In this document: piece by piece, positions 43,506 to 51,009 of the stretch
Numbering within the stretch: position 1 is the stretch's first letter
Layout: each line of letters opens with the position of its first letter
Origin: JBBQKI01 sp038326725
Lineage (GTDB): Bacteria; Bacteroidota; Bacteroidia; Flavobacteriales; Flavobacteriaceae
Assembly: GCA_038326725.1 (NCBI GenBank)
Contig: JBBQKI010000006.1
Span: forward strand, 19,176 to 83,175
Reading direction: 5' to 3'
DNA length: 64,000 nt
Made by a program: the position numbers and the translations under genes
Notes under the pieces: generated by a model
Databases searched by the model: none
What the model was told of the DNA's origin: nothing
Seen by the model: only the letters and a program-made list of their open reading frames with translations

Positions 43506-44138
43506 ATGCTTTCATTTTTCAAAAAACTGTTTTCTTCAACACCAGCTAAAGAAATTCTTGAAGTTGATCCCATGAAAAAATTCCTCATAGCGGGCCTGGG
43601 CAATATTGGCCCAAAATACACCGAGACCCGCCACAATATCGGTTTTAAAATGCTTGATTTTTTTGCTAATAAAAATTCCCTTGTATGGGAAACCTCAAAA
43701 CTGGGTGACGTAGCGGAATACAAAATAAAAGGCCGTACCTTCATTTTGTTAAAACCAAGCACGTTTATGAACCTTAGCGGAAAAGCGGTAAAATACTGGT
43801 TGGAAAAGGAAAACATTCCCTCGGAAAATTTGTTCGTAATTGCCGATGACCTCAACTTGCCCTTCGGCACTTTCCGCATAAAAACGAAAGGCACTGATGG
43901 CGGTCACAACGGGTTGAAGGATATTCAAAACACTTTACAAACCTCAAATTACAACCGTTTTCGTTTCGGAATTAGCGATGCTTTTGCTAAAGGAAGACAA
44001 GTAGATTATGTTTTGGGGAATTGGTCCGCGGAAGAGGAAAAAAACCTTCCGGAACGATTAGAACTGGGCTGCGAAATCATCGAATCGTTTGGGCTAGCGG
44101 GGATGAACATCACAATGAACACGTATAACGGCAAATAA
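43506..44138 (+). CDS. pth: Peptidyl-tRNA hydrolase
   Basis: Enzyme of 210 residues that releases peptides from prematurely dropped peptidyl-tRNA. The catalytic region is LIAGLGNIGPKYTETRHNIGFK with the essential His, then FILLKPSTFMNLSGKAV and FVIADDLNLPFG, and TDGGHNGLKDIQ. ATG 43506 adds 22 residues (MLSFFKKLFSST...) before the family core, which begins at the Met of MKKFLIAG (43572). Both starts are possible. The longer one is preferred because a similar lysine-rich lead is common in flavobacterial copies. ribF follows immediately. Confidence 0.95.
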   Translation: MLSFFKKLFSSTPAKEILEVDPMKKFLIAGLGNIGPKYTETRHNIGFKMLDFFANKNSLVWETSKLGDVAEYKIKGRTFILLKPSTFMNLSGKAVKYWLEKENIPSENLFVIADDLNLPFGTFRIKTKGTDGGHNGLKDIQNTLQTSNYNRFRFGISDAFAKGRQVDYVLGNWSAEEEKNLPERLELGCEIIESFGLAGMNITMNTYNGK

Positions 44139-44139
44139 A

Positions 44140-45072
44140 GTGAACGAACATACTTCCGCCGACAATTTCAAAATTTTGCGTCAATCCGTGATTACCATCG
44201 GAACTTTTGACGGGGTACATTTGGGCCACAAAACCATTTTGAAGCGGTTGGTGAAAACAGCGAAAAATGAAAACTTAGATTCGGTGGTACTTACTTTTTT
44301 CCCGCATCCACGAATGGTTTTACGGCAGGACAATGACATAAAATTGATAAACAACATCAGCGAGCGTAAAAAATTACTAGAAAAAACAGGAATCGATCAT
44401 TTGGTAATACATCCATTTTCGTTTGAATTTTCACAACTTTCGGCTTTAGAATACGTCCGCGATATTTTGGTGAAAAAACTCAAAGCAAAAAAAATAATCA
44501 TCGGGTATGATCACCGTTTTGGAAAAGACCGCACTGCCACCATTGATGATTTGAGGGAATTTGGCAAGACATACGATTTTGAAGTGGAGGAAATAAGCGC
44601 AAAGGAAATGGACGATGTAGCGATAAGTTCCACAAAAATAAGAAAGGCTTTGGAAAACGGGGATATCGAAACCGCGAACAAATTTCTGGGTTATCCATTT
44701 ATGCTTTCCGGAAAAGTGGTTTCCGGGAAAGCCATTGGCCGCACTCTCGCCTATCCCACAGCAAACCTTCATTTGGAAGAAGCATATAAAATAATCCCCA
44801 AAAATGGGGTTTATGTGGTACGAGCGGAAATTTCAAACAAAAAAGTTTACGGCATTACCAGTATCGGCACCAATCCCACCGTGGGCGGAAAAGAGAAAAC
44901 AATTGAAACCTTCTTTTTCGATTTCAGTGAGGATTTATACAATCACAACCTTCGTCTTGAGTTTTTGGAATACATCCGGGACGAAGAGGTTTTCGATTCC
45001 GTTGAAAAATTGATTGAAGCCATAAAAGAAGATGAAGTTTTTGCGAAAAAATTCCTTAAAAACCATGAATAA
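44140..45072 (+). CDS. ribF: Bifunctional riboflavin kinase / FAD synthetase
   Basis: Enzyme of 310 residues making FMN from riboflavin and FAD from FMN. The N-terminal nucleotidyltransferase domain has VITIGTFDGVHLGHKTILKR and IIIGYDHRFGKDR, then ISSTKIRKAL. The C-terminal flavokinase domain has SGKVVSGKAIGRTLAYPTANL, GVYVV and GTNPTVGGKEKTIETFFFDF. The start is GTG 44140, one base after the pth stop. No ATG lies between there and the conserved core. Its 3' end overlaps the next gene by 8 bp, indicating one transcript with the carboxylase homologue. Confidence 0.95.
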   Translation: MNEHTSADNFKILRQSVITIGTFDGVHLGHKTILKRLVKTAKNENLDSVVLTFFPHPRMVLRQDNDIKLINNISERKKLLEKTGIDHLVIHPFSFEFSQLSALEYVRDILVKKLKAKKIIIGYDHRFGKDRTATIDDLREFGKTYDFEVEEISAKEMDDVAISSTKIRKALENGDIETANKFLGYPFMLSGKVVSGKAIGRTLAYPTANLHLEEAYKIIPKNGVYVVRAEISNKKVYGITSIGTNPTVGGKEKTIETFFFDFSEDLYNHNLRLEFLEYIRDEEVFDSVEKLIEAIKEDEVFAKKFLKNHE

Positions 45073-46378
45073 ATTCCTCTTCAAACAAATTGACAATACA
45101 AGTTTGATCTTGTTCCGGGTGGTTTTCGGGTTGCTGATTACCATTGAGGCTTTTGGTGCCATCGCAACCGGATGGGTGCGCCGCACACTTGTAGAGCCGG
45201 ATTTCACTTTCCATTTCATAGGCTTCGATTTTCTGCAATTTTTTCCCGGAAACGGGATGTACATTTATTTTGCAATAATGGGCGTTTTCGGGCTTTTTGT
45301 GATGGCAGGCTACAAATACCGTTTCAGTATGGCAATTTATGCCCTTTTATGGACTTGTGTTTATCTCATGCAAAAAACCAGTTACAACAACCATTATTAT
45401 TTAATGATGTTGCTGTGTTGGATCATGGTTTTCCTGCCCGCTCACCGTTGGTTTTCGGTTGATGCCAAACAAAATCCAAGTATAAAATCGCCCTCCATGT
45501 CTCGTTGGGTGTTGCTGATCTTGATCCTTCAGGTTTGGATTGTTTATACCTATGCCTCCGTGGCCAAATGGTACCCGGAGTGGTTTGACGCTTCGGTGAC
45601 CGGACTTTTTATGCAAAGCAAACGCGATTATTGGCTTATAGGCGGATTGTTGCAAGAAAAGTGGGTGCATTATTGCATCGCCTATGTCGGGATTATTTTT
45701 GATTTATTGATTGTTCCATTATTGCTTTGGAAACGTACGCGGGTAGTGGTTTTTTGGATCTCGGTATTTTTTCATTTATTCAATTCGGTTATTTTTCAAA
45801 TTGGGATTTTTCCTTATATGTCCATCAGTTTTGCGTTGTTTTTCTTCTCTTCGGAAACGCTTAGAAAATGGTTCCTTCCAAAGAAAAAATTATATGTGGG
45901 TGATGAAGTGGTTGTGCCAAAAAACAAAAACCTGATCATCGGGGTTTTTTCAATATATTTTATTTTTCAGATTGGCTTGCCCTTACGGCATTGGTTTTTT
46001 AAGGACAACGTGCTTTGGACGGAAGAAGGCCACCGTTTGAGCTGGCGGATGATGCTGCGTTCCAAGGGCGGAAGCTTGACCGTTTATGTGGAAGACAAAG
46101 CCACGGGCAAAAAAGAGCGGTATAATTATTCCAAACTTTTGACTTCAAAACAGCAGCGTTCCGTAAAGAGCAAGCCCGATTTATTATGGCAATTGGCACA
46201 ATATATTGAAGAAACTGAAGCTGAAAATGGCCGCAATGTGAAGGTTTTCATGGACGCCAGAGTAAGCGTGAACGGTGGGAAATATTTTCCTTTAATAAAC
46301 CCTGAAACCGATTTGGCAGCAGAAGAATGGCAGCATTTTAAGCACCACGATTGGATTTTGCCTTCACCCGTGGAATAA
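45065..46378 (+). CDS. Vitamin K-dependent gamma-carboxylase homologue (HTTM family)
   Basis: Membrane protein of 437 residues. Compared from memory with human GGCX, landmark motifs recur in order. LMQKTSYNNHYYL (101-113) matches the DKTSWNNHSYL region holding the essential His. AHRWFSVDA follows. YASVAKWYPEWF (163-174) matches the AGVKKLDADW segment, so Lys168 is in the place of catalytic Lys218. FFHLFNSVIFQIGIFPY and SWRMMLRSK (about 326-334) match the substrate-site region, and the end VSVNGGKYFPLINPETDLAAEEW matches the GGCX beta domain. About seven hydrophobic segments precede residue 310. ATG 45065 overlaps ribF by 8 bp. Full catalytic motifs argue for carboxylation of protein Glu using menaquinol-like cofactor, but the substrate in bacteria is unknown. 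The carboxylase name for bacteria is inference. Confidence 0.85.
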   Translation: MNKFLFKQIDNTSLILFRVVFGLLITIEAFGAIATGWVRRTLVEPDFTFHFIGFDFLQFFPGNGMYIYFAIMGVFGLFVMAGYKYRFSMAIYALLWTCVYLMQKTSYNNHYYLMMLLCWIMVFLPAHRWFSVDAKQNPSIKSPSMSRWVLLILILQVWIVYTYASVAKWYPEWFDASVTGLFMQSKRDYWLIGGLLQEKWVHYCIAYVGIIFDLLIVPLLLWKRTRVVVFWISVFFHLFNSVIFQIGIFPYMSISFALFFFSSETLRKWFLPKKKLYVGDEVVVPKNKNLIIGVFSIYFIFQIGLPLRHWFFKDNVLWTEEGHRLSWRMMLRSKGGSLTVYVEDKATGKKERYNYSKLLTSKQQRSVKSKPDLLWQLAQYIEETEAENGRNVKVFMDARVSVNGGKYFPLINPETDLAAEEWQHFKHHDWILPSPVE

Positions 46379-46483
46379 AAAAAGTAAAATTTACCGGGAG
46401 ATAAAAGATCGCACAGGTTTTTAGAAGCTGTTCAATCTGGTTTGAAATAAATTTTTTTCTCTCCAAAAGCTTTACAATTTCAA

Positions 46484-46491
46484 TAACTTTG
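46484..46491 (+). promoter_or_regulatory. -7 box for serS
   Basis: TAACTTTG matches TAnnTTTG, 22 bp before the serS ATG. No -33 TTG at the expected distance. Confidence 0.45.
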
Positions 46492-46513
46492 CCCCTCAAA
46501 ATTTTAAGGAAAA

Positions 46514-47785
46514 ATGTTACAAGTATCCGACATCCGCGATCATAAAGAGAAATACATAAAAGCACTTTCGAAACGGGGCATAAAGGCCGCGCCGGTTTTT
46601 GAAGAGGTTCTAAAAACCGACGAAGAGCGCCGAAATACGCAAGCACAAATGGATGATGTGCTGGCACAAAGCAATAATTTTTCAAAAGAAATTGGTTTGC
46701 TTTTTCAAAAAGGCGAAACACAAAAAGCAAATGAGCTAAAGGAAAAAACCGTTTCCTTAAAAGAAACTTCCAAAGAACTTTCGGAAAAACTAAATGTTGC
46801 CACGGAAAAACTGCAACAATTGCTGTATACAATTCCCAATATTCCCCATCATTTGGTACCGGCTGGAACGGACGAAAAGGACAATGAAGAAGTTTTCCGC
46901 GAAGGCGCAATCCCGAAACTGAGCAGCGATGCCCTTCCGCACTGGGAACTGGCAAAAAAATATGACATTATCGATTTTGAACTTGGCGTAAAAATAACCG
47001 GGGCGGGTTTTCCCGTTTATAAAGGAAAAGGCGCGCGTTTGCAACGGGCTATGATTGCCTACTTTTTGGATAAAAGCACGGGAGCTGGATATACTGAATA
47101 TCAAGTACCACACATGGTCAACGAGGCTTCGGGTTACGGCACGGGCCAACTTCCGGACAAGGAAGGGCAAATGTATTTTTCCAATGAAGATGGGCTTTAT
47201 TTGATACCGACCGCAGAAGTGCCGGTAACCAATATGTTTCGGGGCGATTTGCTGACACTCTCTCAATTGCCCATAAAATGCACCGGTTACACCCCCTGTT
47301 TCCGACGGGAAGCGGGAAGTTACGGCGCACACGTTCGCGGTTTGAACCGTTTGCACCAATTCGATAAAGTGGAAATCGTCCGTATCGAACATCCGGACAA
47401 TAGTTATGCAGCTTTAGAGGGAATGGTGGATCACGTAAAAACCCTTTTGCGGGAACTGGAACTACCCTACCGCATTCTTCGTTTGTGCGGCGGCGACATG
47501 GGTTTTACTTCAGCAATGACTTATGATTTTGAGGTTTTTTCCACTGCGCAGGACCGTTGGCTGGAAATTTCTTCGGTTTCCAATTTTGAGACTTTTCAGG
47601 CCAACCGTTTAAAACTTCGCTTTAAGGATGAAGACGGGAAAAACAAACTTGCCCACACTTTAAACGGCAGTGCCTTGGCCTTGCCCCGAGTTTTGGCTGG
47701 CATTTTGGAAAACTGCCAAACCCCCGAAGGAATAAAAATCCCGAAAGTTTTGGTGCCTTATTGTGGGTTTGATATGATTTCCTAA
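46514..47785 (+). CDS. serS: Seryl-tRNA synthetase
   Basis: Class II synthetase of 423 residues, charging tRNA-Ser and tRNA-Sec-type long-armed tRNAs. The N-terminal coiled-coil arm (about 25-105, with KANELKEKTVSLKETSKEL) grips the variable arm. The catalytic domain has NIPHHLVPAG, LIPTAEVPVTN, motif 2 CFRREAGSYGAHVRGLNRLHQF, EISSVSNFETFQANR, and motif 3 NGSALALPRVLAGILEN. All are standard. It has its own -7 box and is followed by a 163-bp gap that contains the first large heptamer array. Confidence 0.97.
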   Translation: MLQVSDIRDHKEKYIKALSKRGIKAAPVFEEVLKTDEERRNTQAQMDDVLAQSNNFSKEIGLLFQKGETQKANELKEKTVSLKETSKELSEKLNVATEKLQQLLYTIPNIPHHLVPAGTDEKDNEEVFREGAIPKLSSDALPHWELAKKYDIIDFELGVKITGAGFPVYKGKGARLQRAMIAYFLDKSTGAGYTEYQVPHMVNEASGYGTGQLPDKEGQMYFSNEDGLYLIPTAEVPVTNMFRGDLLTLSQLPIKCTGYTPCFRREAGSYGAHVRGLNRLHQFDKVEIVRIEHPDNSYAALEGMVDHVKTLLRELELPYRILRLCGGDMGFTSAMTYDFEVFSTAQDRWLEISSVSNFETFQANRLKLRFKDEDGKNKLAHTLNGSALALPRVLAGILENCQTPEGIKIPKVLVPYCGFDMIS

Positions 47786-47900
47786 AGAGTTCACAATAGC
47801 GGTAGCAGTTGGCAGTGTTTTTGTTGAAACCTTCGCCGAGGGAAACCTCAATTCCAAAAACCCACTAAACAAATCCCTATATTTACCGTTATTACCCAAA

Positions 47901-47949
47901 CTAAACCCTGAACCCTGAACCCTGAACCCTGAACACTGAACACTGAATA
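47901..47949 (+). repeat. Heptanucleotide tandem repeat, 7 units, ending in a start codon
   Basis: Seven consecutive 7-bp units: CTAAACC, three of CTGAACC, two of CTGAACA, and CTGAATA. The last A is the first base of the TPR-gene ATG at 47949. The array therefore replaces the usual ribosome-binding region. It resembles the short tandemly repeated heptamers known from cyanobacteria. Confidence 0.95.
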
Positions 47950-49730
47950 TGCGAATTTTCTTTTTAATATTATTCCTTTCCTTCGCCACCCCTTCCGTGG
48001 CGCAGAATGAGCTACTCGCAAAAAACTATTTTGACCAGGGCGAATACGAAAAAGCACTTTCCATTTATCAAAAATTGTATACCCAAAATCCCGGGCGGAT
48101 GGATTATTTATTCCCGTTAGTGGAAACCAATCAGCAATTGGAAAAGTTTGCAGAAGCCGAACGCCTGCTTACGGAAAAGATAAATTTGGGCAGGGTTACC
48201 CCACAATTGTACATTGAATTGGGCTATAATTATTCCCTTCAAAACAAAGAGGCGCAAGCCACCGAAAACTATAATGCTGCTTTAAAAACAATTGACGAAA
48301 ACATCAATTTTGCCTATACCGTAGGCAATGCTTTTGAAAAATACAGCTTGTTGGATGAAGCTGTAGCAGCCTATGAAAAGGCAATGATTTTGGATCCCGA
48401 AAAAGATTTTAATTTACAGTTGGCGCGGATTTACGGCGAACAGGGAAATTTGGAAAAAATGTTTGTCAGCTATCTTGACCTGATTGAAAAAAACTCCAGC
48501 TACATAGCAACAGCCCAAAGGAATTTCAGTATTTATGTTACCGAAGATCCCGAAAACGAAGCCAATGCTATCTTGCGGAAAACGTTGCTTCTAAAGTCGC
48601 AAGAAACCCAAGAGCTATTGTACAATCAACTTTTGAGCTGGCTTTTTATTCAACAAAAGGAATTCAAAAAGGCCTTTGTGCAGGAAAAAGCAATCTACAA
48701 AAGAAGCGATGAAGATTTGAGCGGCTTAATGGAACTTACCTTCATTGCCATTGGTGAAGAGGATTTTGAATCCGGAAAAGAGATTGTAACGTTTATTATT
48801 GAAAATTCTTCCCTGCCAGAACACAAACTTCAGGGCCAACAGATTTTGATGAACATCCACCTTCAAACCGCAACCGAAAAAGAATATCCTGAGTTGGAAA
48901 AACAGTTTGAAGCTTTGTTAACAGAATATGGGCGTGGGGTTCAAACCTATTTGCTTCAAATTGATTTCAACCATTTTTTAGCTTTTCAGCAGAAAAAACT
49001 AGACCCTGCCATCGCCAATTTAAAAGCGTTACTTCAAGAAAACTTAACCTCATACCAAGAAGCGCGGGTAAAAATGGAACTGGCCGATATTTTGGTTTTT
49101 GATGAAAAATTCAATGAGGCGTTAATTTATTATTCCCAAATCCAGAAAAAAGTACAGAACGACGTGCTGGCTCAGGAAGCCCGATTTAAGGTAGCGAAAA
49201 CCAGCTATTTTAAAGGAGATTTTGAATGGGCTCAAGTGCAGTTGGACGTGTTGCGAAAATCCGCTTCTCAATTAATTGCAAACGATGCGATGCATCTAAG
49301 TTTGATGATTCGCGATAATTCATTGGAAGATTCTACCCAAACCGCTTTGAAAAAATATGCCCGGGCGGATTTGATGGAATTTCAGGATAAAAACACTGAA
49401 GCCATTGCCGCACTTGAAGAAATTTTATTGAACCACAAAGGCGAAAAGATTGAAGACGAAGCGTTGCTTAAACAAGGCCTGCTTTATGAAAAAACGAAGC
49501 AGTACAATAAAGCGGAAGCCAATTATTTAAAGTTAATTGAATTTTACAAAGAGGATATTTTGGCCGATGATGCATATTACCGTCTTGCCAAACTGTATGA
49601 AGACCAATTGCAATTGCCCGAAAAAGCGAAACAACAATACGAGCAAATCATTTTCAATTTTGCAGATAGCATTTATTTTGTAGAAGCGCGAAAGAAATTT
49701 AGATCACTCCGCGGTGATGAAATAGAGTGA
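47949..49730 (+). CDS. Exported tetratricopeptide-repeat protein
   Basis: Protein of 593 residues with a signal peptide (MRIFFLILFLSFATPSVAQ) and TPR units over its length. Recognisable ones are AKNYFDQGEYEKALSIYQKLYTQNP (about 25-50), IELGYNYSLQNKEAQATENYNAAL, LDEAVAAYEKAMILDPE, and C-terminal KAEANYLKLIEFYKEDILADDAYYRLAKLYED. It probably serves as a periplasmic or outer-membrane scaffold, but no partner can be named. A heptamer repeat array runs up to the start codon, and another follows 21 bp after the stop. Confidence 0.9.
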   Translation: MRIFFLILFLSFATPSVAQNELLAKNYFDQGEYEKALSIYQKLYTQNPGRMDYLFPLVETNQQLEKFAEAERLLTEKINLGRVTPQLYIELGYNYSLQNKEAQATENYNAALKTIDENINFAYTVGNAFEKYSLLDEAVAAYEKAMILDPEKDFNLQLARIYGEQGNLEKMFVSYLDLIEKNSSYIATAQRNFSIYVTEDPENEANAILRKTLLLKSQETQELLYNQLLSWLFIQQKEFKKAFVQEKAIYKRSDEDLSGLMELTFIAIGEEDFESGKEIVTFIIENSSLPEHKLQGQQILMNIHLQTATEKEYPELEKQFEALLTEYGRGVQTYLLQIDFNHFLAFQQKKLDPAIANLKALLQENLTSYQEARVKMELADILVFDEKFNEALIYYSQIQKKVQNDVLAQEARFKVAKTSYFKGDFEWAQVQLDVLRKSASQLIANDAMHLSLMIRDNSLEDSTQTALKKYARADLMEFQDKNTEAIAALEEILLNHKGEKIEDEALLKQGLLYEKTKQYNKAEANYLKLIEFYKEDILADDAYYRLAKLYEDQLQLPEKAKQQYEQIIFNFADSIYFVEARKKFRSLRGDEIE

Positions 49731-49751
49731 AAACGGAAGGCGAAAATTAAG

Positions 49752-49806
49752 ACTCAATCCTCATTACTCAATCCTCATTACTCATTACTCAATACTCAAT
49801 ACTGAT
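49752..49806 (+). repeat. Heptanucleotide tandem repeat, 7 units plus partial, ending at a start codon
   Basis: Units of 7 bp: ACTCAAT, CCTCATT, ACTCAAT, CCTCATT, ACTCATT, ACTCAAT, ACTCAAT, then ACTGAT directly followed by the ATG of the DUF4286 gene at 49807. The unit differs from that at 47.9 kb, but period and position relative to the start codon are the same. Confidence 0.95.
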
Positions 49807-50139
49807 ATGCTCATCTACAACGTAACCATCAACATCGAAGAAAGTGCCCACGACAAGTGGCTGGATTGGATGAAAACCGAACATATTCCTGCAATGCTAT
49901 CAACAGGAAAATTTACCAAAGCGCTACTATCCAAAGTTTTGGTTGAAGAAGAAATGGGCGGGATCACTTATTCTGTTCAATATTCCGTGGACAGTCGGGA
50001 AATGCTGCAAAAATATTATGCCGAAAATGCCGAGACCCTTCGGGCGCAAAACCCTTTTTTAGGAAATTGCGTGGTATTTCGTACCGAGTTGGAAATCATA
50101 GGTGAGGCCCAACCCAACCCTCCCAAAGAGAGGGAGTAA
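49807..50139 (+). CDS. DUF4286 family protein
   Basis: Small cytoplasmic protein of 110 residues with no signal peptide. It opens MLIYNVTINIEESAHDKWLDWMKTEHIPAML, characteristic of DUF4286, a family with a ferredoxin-like beta-alpha-beta pattern and unknown role. The last 12 residues (GEAQPNPPKERE) are encoded by a GC-rich repeat element and are probably not part of the native fold. Its stop codon is immediately followed by the first ATG of rsmA (TAAATG), so the two genes are likely co-translated. Confidence 0.88.
   Translation: MLIYNVTINIEESAHDKWLDWMKTEHIPAMLSTGKFTKALLSKVLVEEEMGGITYSVQYSVDSREMLQKYYAENAETLRAQNPFLGNCVVFRTELEIIGEAQPNPPKERE
50108..50136 (+). repeat. GC-rich palindromic element at the 3' end of the DUF4286 gene
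   Basis: CCCAACCCAACCCTCCC followed by AAAGAGAGGGAG. The CCCTC / GAGGG arms form an inverted repeat. It encodes the protein's tail and its G-rich end lies just before the rsmA ATG, where it could act as a ribosome-binding site. Confidence 0.55.
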
Positions 50140-51009
50140 ATGCTAAAAATGAAGAAAACTTCTAATAAATCAAAATCTACATTCCCCTCTTCGTCGGAGA
50201 GGGCGGCAGGTGGGGAAGGGACAGCGGTACGTGCAAAAAAACATCTCGGGCAGCATTTCCTTAAAGATGAAGCCACGGCACAAAATATAGGGGAAACCCT
50301 GTCGCTAAAAGGTTATAAATGTGTTCTCGAAATTGGGCCCGGCACCGGGATGCTAACTAAATATTTGGTTGAAAAAGGAGTTGAAGTAATCGCCATGGAA
50401 CTGGATAAAGAATCGATTGCCTATTTGGAAGAAAACTTGGTTCGGCCGAATTTAAAAGTTGTGGAAGGCGATGTTTTAAAATTTGATATTTCGGCGCTTT
50501 TTGGGGAAGAACCTTTTGCCATTACAGGAAATTTCCCATATAATATTTCTACCCAAATTGTTTTTAAAACTTTAGAGAACCGTTCGAAGGTGCCTGAATT
50601 TACGGGTATGTTCCAAAAAGAGGTGGCTCAACGCATCTGCGAAAAAGAAGGCAGCAAAATCTACGGAATCATCTCGGTGCTGGTGCAGGCTTTTTATGAT
50701 GCCGAATACCTTTTCACCGTACCGCCTTCTGTGTTTGTGCCGCCGCCAAAAGTGGATAGTGGGGTTTTACGATTAACCAGAAAAGAGAACCATACGCTGC
50801 CTTGTGATGAAAAAATGTTTTTCAAAGTTGTTAAAACCGCTTTTCAGCAACGCCGAAAAACCCTTCGTAACAGTTTAAAAACCTTTAATCTTTCAGAAAA
50901 AATAAAAGAAGATGCTATCTTTGACCAACGCCCGGAACAACTTTCGGTAGCGCAGTTTATCGGCCTTACACAAAAATTGGAGAAAGATGCAGTTTCAACT
51001 CACCAATGA
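50140..51009 (+). CDS. rsmA: 16S rRNA (adenine1518/1519-N6)-dimethyltransferase
   Basis: SAM-dependent methyltransferase (KsgA) of 289 residues that dimethylates two adenines near the 16S 3' end. The core begins at RAKKHLGQHFLKD (about 30), with the SAM motif LEIGPGTGMLTKYL (about 65-78), the acidic loop MELDKES and catalytic NFPYNIS (about 129-135). C-terminal QRRKTLRNSLK is standard. The residues before the core, SKSTFPSSSERAAGGEGTAV, are encoded by a GC-rich repeat. There is no in-frame start codon between it and the core, so the element must be translated. ATG 50140 or 50149 may be used. mgtE overlaps its 3' end by 23 bp. Confidence 0.95.
   Translation: MLKMKKTSNKSKSTFPSSSERAAGGEGTAVRAKKHLGQHFLKDEATAQNIGETLSLKGYKCVLEIGPGTGMLTKYLVEKGVEVIAMELDKESIAYLEENLVRPNLKVVEGDVLKFDISALFGEEPFAITGNFPYNISTQIVFKTLENRSKVPEFTGMFQKEVAQRICEKEGSKIYGIISVLVQAFYDAEYLFTVPPSVFVPPPKVDSGVLRLTRKENHTLPCDEKMFFKVVKTAFQQRRKTLRNSLKTFNLSEKIKEDAIFDQRPEQLSVAQFIGLTQKLEKDAVSTHQ
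50183..50221 (+). repeat. GC-rich palindromic element inside the rsmA N-terminus
   Basis: CCCCTCT...AGAGGG inverted repeat followed by CGGCAGGTGGGGAAGGG. It lies in frame between the start codon and the conserved start of RsmA and encodes a Ser/Gly-rich spacer. Confidence 0.6.

Noticed and set aside
47660..47989. Minus-strand open frame with repeats like SGFRVQGSGF
   Set aside because: The repeats are the reverse reading of the CTGAACC heptamers, and the rest overlaps serS. It is a by-product of the repeat.
47901..49806. CRISPR-like repeats
   Set aside because: Units are 7 bp and contiguous with no spacers, so these are simple tandem repeats.
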